This document shows positions 13,588 to 22,600 of a DNA stretch of 33,918 nucleotides, one piece after another. The position numbers and the translations under genes are program-made. Numbering within the stretch: the first letter of the stretch is position 1; each line of letters begins with the position of its first letter. The DNA comes from JAUWOY01 sp034431315 (GTDB lineage Bacteria > Chloroflexota > Anaerolineae > VGOG01): the NCBI GenBank assembly GCA_034431315.1, contig DAOUDK010000047.1, positions 1 to 33,918 on the forward strand, read 5' to 3'. The notes beneath the pieces are model-generated. The model was given only the letters and a program-made list of their open reading frames with translations, was not told where the DNA came from and did not search any database.

Positions 13588-13616
13588 TTGCCAGAACCTG
13601 GTGAACGGAGTATAAT
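13588..13616 (+). promoter_or_regulatory. Sigma-70-type promoter of the DUF1461 gene
   Basis: TTGCCA at 13588-13593 and TATAAT at 13611-13616 are 17 bp apart. The gene starts about 139 bp downstream, past two hairpins. Confidence 0.65.
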
Positions 13617-13669
13617 AGGCCCACCGTAAATAAAAGTCGTTCTTACCAATCAGTAGATCACAAAAGCTC

Positions 13670-13723
13670 GCAGCGGATCGCCAGATCCGCTGCCTCCTGC
13701 TGGATCTGGCGATCCAGCAGGAG
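13670..13723. repeat. Two adjacent perfect hairpins in the 5' leader
   Basis: A 10-bp stem (GCAGCGGATC, loop GCCA) is followed at once by a 13-bp stem (CTCCTGCTGGATC, loop TGGC). They share the GGATC core, so the halves can also cross-pair. They lie between promoter and start codon of the next gene. They may be a REP-type pair or a leader control structure. Confidence 0.6.
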
Positions 13724-13754
13724 CAAAGTGGGTGATACAGGAAAGGCTCAAACC

Positions 13755-14441
13755 ATGCTCAAGAAAAGCATCCTCACGATTGCCAGGATATTGCTAGTTC
13801 TGTCCATCCCCATCTTCCTGCTGCTGACGAATCTCTATATCTTCATGTCCCCAACCTTCTTGCGCTACGAGTACGGGAAGGCGGACTTCCCATCCTCGCC
13901 TGGGTTCACGGACGCAGAAAGGCTCATGGTGGCTGATAGGGCAATCACCTATTTGCGTTCGGATGCGGGCATCGAGATGCTGGGGGATTTGGAGGGAGAG
14001 GAGGGGCCTTTATTCAACGAGAGGGAGTTAGCTCACATGGAGGACGTCAAAGTGGTGACCAGGCAGGCCTTCCTGGCCCACGGGCTTCTGGGGCTGCTCA
14101 TCGCCTTCTCGCTAGGCGCCCTGCTGGTAATACGAGACACCCAGCCCCAGGTATCCACCTCTCTGCTCCAGGGCTCCCTGTTGACCATAGCCCTGCTGGT
14201 GGCCCTGGTAGCCCTGGTCTACTTCAACTTCGACTGGTTCTTCACCCGCTTCCACTTGACTTTCTTCGAGGGCGACTCCTGGATCTTCAGCCTGTCGGAT
14301 ACTTTGATCCGCCTTTTCCCCACCCGCTTTTGGTTCGACGCGGCCAGTCTCTGGGGAGTGTTTACCCTGGGGGAAGCGGTGATCTTGGGTGTGGTAGCGT
14401 GGATGAGCGGCAGGCTGACATACAGCAGAGTAACGAGGTAA
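13755..14441 (+). CDS. TIGR01906/DUF1461 family integral membrane protein
   Basis: The 228-residue protein has four or five membrane segments and the family's conserved patches: FLRYEYGKADFP near the first segment, LFNERELAHMEDVK in the middle loop, and FDWFFTRFHLTFFEGDSWIF near the end. Function of the family is unknown; its members are common in Chloroflexota and Gram-positive bacteria. I start at the ATG at 13755, with AGGAAAGG upstream. The last residues (RVTR and stop) fall in a GTAACGAG tandem repeat that continues downstream. It is convergent with apgM. Confidence 0.8.
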   Translation: MLKKSILTIARILLVLSIPIFLLLTNLYIFMSPTFLRYEYGKADFPSSPGFTDAERLMVADRAITYLRSDAGIEMLGDLEGEEGPLFNERELAHMEDVKVVTRQAFLAHGLLGLLIAFSLGALLVIRDTQPQVSTSLLQGSLLTIALLVALVALVYFNFDWFFTRFHLTFFEGDSWIFSLSDTLIRLFPTRFWFDAASLWGVFTLGEAVILGVVAWMSGRLTYSRVTR

Positions 14442-14493
14442 CGAGGCAACAAGTCAACAAGTTTTGAACTTTGAACTTTGAGCTTTGAGCTTC
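14428..14493. repeat. Tandem repeats between two convergent genes
   Basis: GTAACGAG/GCAACAAG-type units (14428-14460) are followed by ACTTTGA/GCTTTGA units (14463-14493). The latter contain a 25-nt inverse copy of the ccmF-end repeat. They supply the stop region of the DUF1461 gene and abut the apgM stop. Confidence 0.75.
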
Positions 14494-14494
14494 A

Positions 14495-15703
14495 TTACGC
14501 CCCGAACTTGGTCAGGCGCAGAGCGTTGGCCATGGCCAGAGGCATCAGGTCTGTGGCCGGGAAGACGCCCAATCCCCCGCGCATGCAAGCGCGCTCGCCA
14601 AAGGCCCGAACCTCGTCGGGACGGCAATACCTGCTGTGGAGCAGCGTGGGCACCGGATGCCAACTGTGGCTTTTGAGCAGGGCCGGCGTGGAGTGGTCGC
14701 CGGTCACGATGAAAACGTCCGGCTCCAGAGAGGTGATAGCCGGCACCACCGCCTCGTCCACGTGCTCGATGACCGAGACCTTGCGGGCGAAGTCGCCGTC
14801 CTCGCCGGCCGAGTCCGTCTTCTTGACGTGAAAGAAAAAGAAGTCGTACTCGGCCCAGTGGGTTTTCAGTGTCTCCACTTCCTCCTCCAGCGTTTCCCCT
14901 GTCTCCAGGATCTCCATGCCCACCAGTTTGGCCACGCCACGGTACATAGGATAAGTAGCGATGGCTGCTGCTCTAAGTCCGTAGACCTCGGCCATGCTAG
15001 GCAACTGGGGAGTTTTATCCGGGCCGCGCAGCAAAACCATGTTGGCGGGATGTTGGTCGGCCAGCAGCTCTCGGGTCTGGGCAATCCACTGGTTAAAAAG
15101 CTCGGCTGTGCGCTGCGCTTCGGGAATCAGGGCCTCAACCGACCGAGGAGGTACTCCCAACTGCTGGGGGTCGGTCTCAGTTAGCCCACCCGACAGGCCC
15201 TCCCCCCTCAGCACCAGCACAAAGCGGTAATCCCTGACCGGCTCGACGAAGGTCTCCACGCCGGGCAACTGGATGGCCCGCAGCATCTGGCACAGCTCCG
15301 CGCCCTTCTCGGTGGGGATGCGCCCGGCCCGACGGTCGGCGACCAGGCCATTCTCATCCACGGTGCAGAAGTTGCCCCGAGCAGCCACGTCGCTAGGCCC
15401 CAGTGGAAAACCGATTCCGCAGGCCTCCAGCACCCCCCGCCCAATCTCGTAGCGCAGCGGATCGTAACCGAAGAGGGCCAAATGGGCAGGCCCACTGCCG
15501 GGGGTCACGCCTGGCGAGATGGGCGCGCTCAGGCCGCAGATTGATCCAACTGCCAGGGCATCCAGATTCGGCGTCCGGGCTGTCTCAAGCTCAGTAGGCC
15601 CACCGGGCTCCATCGGCAAGCCCCCCAGGCCATCAATCACCAGCATCACGATCTTGCTCTGCCCGGCTACATGCAGTTCTTTCATAAGGTCGAAGTTAGC
15701 CAT
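14495..15703 (-). CDS. apgM: Cofactor-independent phosphoglycerate mutase, archaeal type
   Basis: This glycolytic enzyme interconverts 3- and 2-phosphoglycerate without 2,3-bisphosphoglycerate. The 402-residue protein belongs to the alkaline-phosphatase superfamily: MLVIDGLGG (first metal-binding Asp), the segment SPGVTPGSGPAHLALFGYDP with the catalytic Ser region, FFHVKKTDSAGEDGD, and VTGDHSTPALLKSHSWHPVP near the end for the second metal set. I start at the ATG at 15703, preceded by TTGGAGG; a longer frame begins six codons upstream. A promoter for it lies at 15743-15771, divergent from the IscU gene. Confidence 0.92.
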   Translation of the reverse strand: MANFDLMKELHVAGQSKIVMLVIDGLGGLPMEPGGPTELETARTPNLDALAVGSICGLSAPISPGVTPGSGPAHLALFGYDPLRYEIGRGVLEACGIGFPLGPSDVAARGNFCTVDENGLVADRRAGRIPTEKGAELCQMLRAIQLPGVETFVEPVRDYRFVLVLRGEGLSGGLTETDPQQLGVPPRSVEALIPEAQRTAELFNQWIAQTRELLADQHPANMVLLRGPDKTPQLPSMAEVYGLRAAAIATYPMYRGVAKLVGMEILETGETLEEEVETLKTHWAEYDFFFFHVKKTDSAGEDGDFARKVSVIEHVDEAVVPAITSLEPDVFIVTGDHSTPALLKSHSWHPVPTLLHSRYCRPDEVRAFGERACMRGGLGVFPATDLMPLAMANALRLTKFGA

Positions 15704-15742
15704 CTCGTATCCTCCAATCAAATCATCTTGGCTCCGGAGCGA

Positions 15743-15771
15743 TTATACCATAGACCCGATGATCCCACAAA
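15743..15771 (-). promoter_or_regulatory. Sigma-70-type promoter of apgM
   Basis: On the minus strand TTGTGG (15766-15771) and TATAAT (15743-15748) are 17 bp apart. The apgM ATG is 39 bp downstream. Confidence 0.65.
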
Positions 15772-15805
15772 TTCTAACAGGGAGAACAAAGAGGAGAGAA
15801 ACCAA

Positions 15806-16186
15806 ATGGCGGTATACAGCGAAAAAGTGATGGAGCATTTCATGAACCCCCGCAACGTGGGGGAGATAGCCGACGCCGATGGGGTAGGCACGGTAGGCAA
15901 CCCCGTGTGTGGTGATGTGATGGCCTTCTACATCAAGGTAGACAACGGTCACCTCAGCGACGTCAAATTCAAGACCTTTGGCTGTGGGGCTGCCATCGCT
16001 GTCTCCAGTATGGTCAGCGAGATGGCTAAGGGGATGAGCCTGGAGGAGGCCAAACAGCTCAATCGCAACAGGGTGGCCGACGAGTTGGATGGTCTGCCGC
16101 CCAACAAGATGCACTGCTCTAACCTGGGAGCGGAGGCCCTCCACAAGGCCATTGAGGACTACGAGGCCAAGCAAGCCCAAAAATAG
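15806..16186 (+). CDS. iscU: IscU/NifU-type Fe-S cluster scaffold protein
   Basis: The 126-residue protein is a complete IscU-like scaffold on which Fe-S clusters are built. The three ligand cysteines are present: C35 (NPVCGD, followed by the conserved D37), C60 (TFGCGAA) and C104 (KMHCSNLG). The start YSEKVMEHFMNPRNVGEI is typical. I start at the ATG at 15806, preceded by GAGGAGAG; the longer frame overlaps the apgM promoter. No cysteine desulfurase lies beside it, so sulfur must come from an unlinked IscS/SufS. The SNLGAEAL tail in place of the usual SxLAxxAL is common in NifU-like proteins of anaerobes. Confidence 0.92.
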   Translation: MAVYSEKVMEHFMNPRNVGEIADADGVGTVGNPVCGDVMAFYIKVDNGHLSDVKFKTFGCGAAIAVSSMVSEMAKGMSLEEAKQLNRNRVADELDGLPPNKMHCSNLGAEALHKAIEDYEAKQAQK

Positions 16187-16230
16187 TAGCCAGCAGTGCT
16201 GGCGCAGTCACTTTTTCAGCTACCTCGCCA

Positions 16231-19200
16231 CTAGGGAATGTACCTCTTCAAGATTATGGGCAAGTAAACCCGGACCGGGGTGGATGTGCTCGTCGGCGTG
16301 ACCGTGGGCGTGTTGGGGGTAATAGTGCCCGTGGGAGTACGAGTCGGCGTGGAAGTGCTGGTCGGCGTGCTCGTCGGCGTCGAAGTGGGCGTAGGGGTGC
16401 TGGTTGGGGTAGGGGTCGCGGTTTCGCACACAGGATCAATGCCGATGGTGCTCTCGTGATAATCGCTCTGGGTCCCGCTGCACGTATCGAAGACGATGAT
16501 CTGCAGGGTGTAGTCGCCAGGCGCAGCGCCCACAGGCAGATCTAGCGACAGGAGAAGCTCGTTGTCCTGATCGGGGCCGTAAATGGTCGTCGTCTGCGAA
16601 ATGCCAATCAGGTAACTGTTCGCCGCGTTGAGGACGTTGGCCTCGACCCGGACCTCTTGGCTGGCCAGCGTGGTGCGCAATGTCGTCGTCACGTTCGCTG
16701 TCGAACCCGGCAGATAGCATGCCTTGTCTGGAGCAACCGACTGCATGGACGCCGCTCCGCCGCCACCGTCAAGCGCCAACTGTCCCCAAACAACGCTGGC
16801 ACACGAAGCGCAATTATCAACATCAATGTACACCTGGACCAGGTTGTTGCCCTGCTGCATCAGCGAAGGGTCAATGTCGAGGACAGAGGTGCTCCAGATT
16901 TTGTCGGCCCCGGCCAGGTAGCCAACGAATTCCCCGTTGAAATAGACCTCGTCCCGTTCAACACACTCCACTGGCCCGCCTCCCTCGTCCACGTCCCAGG
17001 CGCGGATACTAAGTTGAACTGTCTCGAAGGAGGGTAACGATGGCACCAGAATGTTGAACTCGATAGGATGCTGCGGATCGGTCTTGAACACGCAGTCGGA
17101 GTCGGGGTACATATCGTCATCCGGGCAACCCGTGCGGTCGTTGTTCTCGTTGTCCTCGGCAGTGATATAAGCGGCCCCCACTCCAGGGCAGGTGGAGCAA
17201 CTGATGTCCAGGGCATAGCTGCCCGAATCCCGCTGGTAGCCATCCACCACGATGTAGTAGGTGCCTGGGGAAGCATTGTCGTAGCTGGCAGCCCAATCGC
17301 CGTAGGCCAGAGTGCTATTCTCATCGCAGGAGGATAGCACGAACACATCCAAATCCACCCCGATGTCCATGCCGCTGAGAGTAGCAGTGATGTCACCGGT
17401 GGCCTCGGTCGTCAGGACGTAGACCTCTTCGGGGCCGCTTTCATCCCAACGAACGCAGTTGTAGTAGGTGACGTTGGAGTTTGCCCCCGTAGTATCCCCC
17501 TGATATGAACCCCCACAGCTTGCGGAAACGGCCGCGCTACAGTCTAAACCCTTGCCGCACCTCACGCTCAAGGTGTAGCTGCCCGAGGCCCCCTTGTATC
17601 CATCCACCACGATGTAATAGGTACCTGGAGGTGCATTTCGATATTTAGCGGTGTTGTCGCCATAAGCGAGGCAGCTCATGGCATCGCAGGAGGACAGGAT
17701 GAACACGTCCATATCCACTGCTATGTCGTCGAGGATTGCGACTATGTCGCCGGTGGTCTCGGTGGTCAGGACGTAGACTTCTTCCGGGCCGCTCTCCTGC
17801 CAGGGACGGGCACAGTTGTAGTAGGTGACGTTGGAGGGCGCGTCCGTCGTATCTCCCTGGTACGAGCCCCCGCAGCTCGTGGAAACGGCAGCGCTGCAGT
17901 CCAAGCCGGGAGTCGTGCCCACGTCGAGGATCACGAAGTAACTGGAATCACTGCACGCCCCCGCGGTCGGGGTCACATTCATGACTATCAAAGCCAGGCT
18001 ATCGTAGCCGGCAGTGTCAACCAGAACGGACCCGGACGAAGGCGACCCGCTCATGGGGATGGGGATCACGGTGGCAGCGCCGCCTTGCAGAGCCACCAAC
18101 TGGGCGGCGTAAGCGGTCGTGGCTGTCGTCCCGACTACAGACACCTCGATGGAGTCCACAGTGGAATCAATCTCAATGTAATCCGCGCCGTACTGCTCTA
18201 CTCCGTCCGGGGGCTGGTAGTGGGTGGCCTCACCAGCGAAGTCAAGGTTTTCTTCCTCAACGTAGACATCAGGATAGAGCCCTGCCTCCTCGTAGCAGTA
18301 GGGGGCGTTGGCTGGACAGGTGGACATCACGTAGTTAGCAGCGCTGAATGCGGTAAACACGGAGGGCAGGTTGGCGCCTATCTCGCCGAGGGCATCGCTG
18401 AGAGTATCGAAAGCAAAAAAGCCATAGTAACTGTCGTAGTTGACGCTGTGCTCCCAAGCACTCCTGACCATGCTCTGCCCCCCGTGGTGCTCAGAGATAA
18501 AACGCATCAGGATCCAATCGGCGTACCAACGGCCTGGACGATATGGAATAGTGCCAGGCAGGCAGAGATCAGGGTCAGCGAAGTGGAAGATAAGATAACC
18601 CAGGTTATCGTTCACGTAGTCGTAGACCTCGTCCTCCATCCAGGTCGCCGTCGCCTCCATCAGCCACGTCTCCTCCCAGGCATCGTAACCGAACTGGATG
18701 GCGTGGTTGAATTCGTGAGCCGCTGTCACCCTCATACAATCGAGGGGAGTGCAGGGGAAGTTATAGTAATCGTTCTCCAGGCTGAGATAGGAGTGCCAGG
18801 CGTTGAGTTCTATGATCCCTGGCGAGTTCTCGTTGTCCCCGTATTGGACGCCCTGGTCGGCTTCCCCGTCGCCTGCGGCGTAGCCGTAGTATTGCATATC
18901 CTCAACGTAGACATCGTAATCTGGATCCCCATCCACCGTCTGGTCCGAAGGCGGCTGCAACCAGCCCATGGTGTGCAGTTCCGTCGCCCAGACGTTTTCC
19001 AGCTCCGCCCCCATCATCTCGATATAGGCAGGATCAGCCGCATCCTTACCAGAGTTGGTGTAGTGGATCTGAAAATGGGCCGTGTCATAAGTAAGCTCAG
19101 GGCCGCTCAGAGAGGGCCTGGAGAGAAGGGCGGGATAAGCGGCCAGCTTCTTCTTGACTTGAGAGCTCAGCGCGCCCCAGCTTTTGATGACTTCCCTCAA

Positions 19201-19473
19201 GATGGGAGTGGCGCATTTGCCGGGTGTGCTGCTGCGGTACTCGGCGGGCAGCTTCTGGGGATCGAAGATGGAGTACACTTTGTAGAGGAGCGATATCTCG
19301 TAGCTGATTCTCCCCTTTTGATAAGCCTCCTCAATGAGGACCGCGCTCGGCGGTGGCGGATCGCCGGCCTGAGTCGGTGAAGACACGCTCGTCAGAGAGA
19401 TTCCCACCACTATGAGCAGGAATGCCGCAGCTAGTATTCCCCGAGTTGAGTTGCTCCCATTTGATGCTTTCAC
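16231..19473 (-). CDS. Secreted metalloprotease, MXAN_6640-like, with tandem PPC-like domains and YLPIILK tail
   Basis: This protein of about 1080 residues has a signal peptide (ILAAAFLLIVVGISLTS, near residues 12-28). Its protease region includes FQIHYTNSGKDAADPAYIE and the zinc site HEFNH (253-257), and continues to about residue 500. Two tandem 119-residue beta-domains of PPC type follow (about 522-640 and 641-760, each starting LDCSAAVS and ending GSYxLxxxC). Next come a module shared with the neighbouring 1517-residue protein (about 768-1015), a Thr/Pro linker (about 1015-1068) and the tail VYLPIILKRYIP. Start choice is uncertain: the frame opens with TTG at 19497, but the GTG at 19473 follows GGAGAG. 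It probably degrades extracellular protein for nutrition; the substrate is unknown. Confidence 0.85.
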   Translation of the reverse strand: MKASNGSNSTRGILAAAFLLIVVGISLTSVSSPTQAGDPPPPSAVLIEEAYQKGRISYEISLLYKVYSIFDPQKLPAEYRSSTPGKCATPILREVIKSWGALSSQVKKKLAAYPALLSRPSLSGPELTYDTAHFQIHYTNSGKDAADPAYIEMMGAELENVWATELHTMGWLQPPSDQTVDGDPDYDVYVEDMQYYGYAAGDGEADQGVQYGDNENSPGIIELNAWHSYLSLENDYYNFPCTPLDCMRVTAAHEFNHAIQFGYDAWEETWLMEATATWMEDEVYDYVNDNLGYLIFHFADPDLCLPGTIPYRPGRWYADWILMRFISEHHGGQSMVRSAWEHSVNYDSYYGFFAFDTLSDALGEIGANLPSVFTAFSAANYVMSTCPANAPYCYEEAGLYPDVYVEEENLDFAGEATHYQPPDGVEQYGADYIEIDSTVDSIEVSVVGTTATTAYAAQLVALQGGAATVIPIPMSGSPSSGSVLVDTAGYDSLALIVMNVTPTAGACSDSSYFVILDVGTTPGLDCSAAVSTSCGGSYQGDTTDAPSNVTYYNCARPWQESGPEEVYVLTTETTGDIVAILDDIAVDMDVFILSSCDAMSCLAYGDNTAKYRNAPPGTYYIVVDGYKGASGSYTLSVRCGKGLDCSAAVSASCGGSYQGDTTGANSNVTYYNCVRWDESGPEEVYVLTTEATGDITATLSGMDIGVDLDVFVLSSCDENSTLAYGDWAASYDNASPGTYYIVVDGYQRDSGSYALDISCSTCPGVGAAYITAEDNENNDRTGCPDDDMYPDSDCVFKTDPQHPIEFNILVPSLPSFETVQLSIRAWDVDEGGGPVECVERDEVYFNGEFVGYLAGADKIWSTSVLDIDPSLMQQGNNLVQVYIDVDNCASCASVVWGQLALDGGGGAASMQSVAPDKACYLPGSTANVTTTLRTTLASQEVRVEANVLNAANSYLIGISQTTTIYGPDQDNELLLSLDLPVGAAPGDYTLQIIVFDTCSGTQSDYHESTIGIDPVCETATPTPTSTPTPTSTPTSTPTSTSTPTRTPTGTITPNTPTVTPTSTSTPVRVYLPIILKRYIP
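17194..17910 (-). repeat. Tandem 357-bp duplication encoding PPC-like domains
   Basis: Equivalent points (for example the codons for the CGGSYQGDTT segment) are 357 bp apart, exactly 119 codons, and the DNA is clearly alike across the pair. This shows a fairly recent domain duplication within the protease gene. Confidence 0.8.
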
Positions 19474-19570
19474 TTTGCGTGTCTGCTCTCCAGTCAACGT
19501 CGTTTAAGGTGCGACGCACTTTCCCGAAGTGCCCGTCCGTTAAATCCTACAGTCCGTTGTTCATCACACA

Positions 19571-19610
19571 GGAAAGCCACCAAACTCTCTACAGAGCTAG
19601 GTGGCTTTCC
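19571..19610 (-). terminator. Hairpin between two secreted-protein genes
   Basis: An 11-bp perfect stem (GGAAAGCCACC with its complement) encloses an 18-nt loop that has its own CTCT/AGAG pairing. It lies about 50 bp past the stop of the 1517-residue gene. No strong T-run follows on the minus strand, so termination may be partial. Confidence 0.5.
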
Positions 19611-19658
19611 CTGACTCTCAGTGCGAGGCGTGGGAGCCCGCACTGCTATAGCGGTCTT

Positions 19659-22600
19659 CTACGAGCCGTAGCTCTTCAGGATGATGGGCAGGTACACTCG
19701 GCCCGGAGCGGCAGGCGGACGATAGGTGCTGCCTCCCACGTCCTGCCCTCCTATCTGCTCCCTCACCTCCAGCTCTGGTTCACTTTCACTCCCCGGCGGA
19801 ATCTCCAACCTGAGGGTTATCACCGTTTTCTCATTGGGACCCAATGGTATCCTGCCGATGACAGCTTCGATTACCCCAGTAGCCGCCGACAGTCCCGAGG
19901 CAGAAGCGTTGGTGTTAATGTCGAGCTGCACAGACGTGGTGCCGGGAACAACCTCCCCTCCCTCCAGATCACCGCCAGAATCCTGCCACTCGTCGAAGAC
20001 CTCCTCATCCTCAAAGTCCACATAGGCCGTCGAACCAGGCGGGATGTCTTCCCCATCAACGGTGACGTCAGCGTGAGTCGAACTGCCCTGGGGGTTGCCG
20101 ATGACGACGTCATTGTCTGACCAACCTGCTTCGTCCTCGATGACGTGCAGGTTCCTCTGGCACAGGTTGTTGTCGAAGGGCACCAACCATTTATTGGTGA
20201 CAGGGTCCAGGCTGGCATAGATTTCCGCATAGAAGCAGGTGTGCCCTCCTATCGTCGGCTGCCACGGGAAGCTGACCGACTGGCTCTGCCCCGCCGGCAG
20301 GCTGGCGATGGTCTGCGTGCCGATGAGTTGCCAGTCACCAGGCGCAATCATTGCCGCCCCCACAGCCCAGTACAGATCAACGTTGACGTTCGTCATCAGG
20401 GCGTTGCCTCGGTTGCGCACCTTGACGTAGACGTAGTTAACCTGACCGGCCTGAGGGTTCTCATGCTGCTCTACCCCGTCCGCTTGGCGCCTGTTCCAGA
20501 TGTCGGGGCTCTCCCACCAGGCCTCAAAATTGGGGTTGGAGGGCACAGACCCGTCATCCGTGAGATGGTCCTTGCAGTAGACGTCGTGGAGAGAGGGCTT
20601 GACCGTGACACAGGCTGGCGGGTAGATCAGAGCATCGTCATGGCCGTTGGAGTTGACGTAGGTAGCTATCGTTGATTCGTTGAAGCACAGCTCCCCCCCC
20701 GGAGTATCCTCGGGCACGTGCACCCGATAGCCGAAGGTCTTCGTCTCGTCCCTCCCCAGAACCGGAATCTCCCAGACTATGACCTTGTTGGTCCAATCCA
20801 CGCTAGGCAGTGGCAAGCCGAAGAAGGAGTTGGGAACCAGCTCCACGTTGAGGGCGAGGGTATCGGTGAGGATTATGTTGGTAGCCGGCATCCCTGTGAT
20901 GGTGCCGGCGATCTGCTCGTAGATGTGCTCTAGTTCGTCGCTCGTCGGCGCGTAGTAGTAGTCGCCGGGAGAAGAGGCCAGGTTCTTCAACTCTGTCTCG
21001 TCCACGTTCCCCAGGCCGATGGTGATGATCCGCGTCCCCTTGGCCTTCGCCGCATCCGCCGCTGGCCCAGGGCCAGAGCCCACGTTGTGCTGGCCATCGG
21101 TCATCAGGATCATGATCGGCCGATTTTCGGGAACGTGCCGCACGCTTTCCAGCTCTTCCTGGGCCTTGTTGATGCCATCGGTGATGTTGGTCTGTCCACC
21201 GGACATCAAAGCATCAATGGCCGCTCTAACCGTTCCTGAGCTTTGGCTCAGCCAATGATTGAGAATGGCCGAGCTAGAGTAGGACACCAGGCCCACCTGA
21301 TCAGCTCCCGGACTCAGGTCCAGTCCATCAACGAAGGCCTTGGCCGCGTCCTTGGCATCCTGTAGAGGCATACCCTCCATGCTGCCTGAGCGGTCAATGA
21401 CCAGCATCACGTCAGCATGTCTCGCGCTGACTGGGCAGTCACCATGGCCGGTGATGGTCAGCACCACCGCCGCATTTTCGCCGGCCTTCACCTGCACGGG
21501 GCTGGCCTTCTTGGTGCCATCCACGGTGCAAACAGGCGAGATAGCGATAGCATACTCGACCTCGGTCTGAATTGCCGCTTGGGCATACTCGCTCAAGTCC
21601 CGACTTGGCCTGTATCGCTCAGGGAAATCTCGAGAGAAGTTCTGGCCAGCGAAAGCCGCAATGGCGTCGTAACTATCGGCGTAAGCGAACGGCCCCCAAA
21701 TTCCACCCGGGCTGTCGGTCGGCACAGCCCAGTACATGTCGTGGGAGACGTTGCCTGCGTCGTTGTGCAAGTCGTATGGGTGGCCAGGATCGTGCGGAAG
21801 TAGCAATGAGCCATCCAGTACCCGACCTGACCAACCCGCCTCGGCGCTGTTCTTGATGGGATTGCTGAAGAATACTAGATCGTTGCGCGAATCCACCCCC
21901 GCCATAGTGACGAAGTGGCCACCCAGGCGCTCCCACTCCTGCCGCTCGGAGTTCCACGTCCAGTAGCCCATAAGCAGGATGACGTCCTCGCTGCGCTCCA
22001 CCTCGTACTCCACCCACTCCAAACTGGGCCGCGGCATCAACGTAACCTCGTAGTTCTCATCCAGGCCACGGTCCACCAGGTATTGGTTGATGGCATCGTA
22101 CATGTCGGTCAGGTAGGTGCCCGAATGTGGGATACCAGTCCGCTGCCCGTCGGTGTCCATCAGCCAGGCCAGGTCGTCAACGAACGGGCGCACGTTCATC
22201 GGATCATGGTCATCCCACTGGCCAGGGTTGTACGATGACACCATCGGATAGTTGTCGTTCTTCGCCCGCGGGGACACCGGGTTGGGCTCCATCTTGGAGT
22301 CGAACCACCACAGGCAGTTGGCCACCGCCAGCGGGCCGCAGTAGGTCCAAGTTTGCGTCCCAGGGTATGTCCAGTTATATTGCCTCTGGTCGAAGTCGGG
22401 CATCCCGCTGGGAGCGTAGTCAATCCAGTCGCCGGCTTTGAAGTAGGGCGTCACTGTGGGCGTGGGCGTCATCGTAGGCGTATTGGTAGGAGTAGGAGTC
22501 CTGGTAGGCGTGCTAGTGGGCGTCGGTGTCCTGGTCGGCGTCCTGGTGGGTGTCGGCGTGGGGGTAGGTGTCATGGTAGGAGTAGGGGTCCTGGTGGGCG

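Noticed and set aside
18085..19380. 431-codon plus-strand frame inside the metalloprotease region
   Set aside because: It is opposite the HEFNH protease, has no start signal and its composition is that of a reverse-complement shadow.
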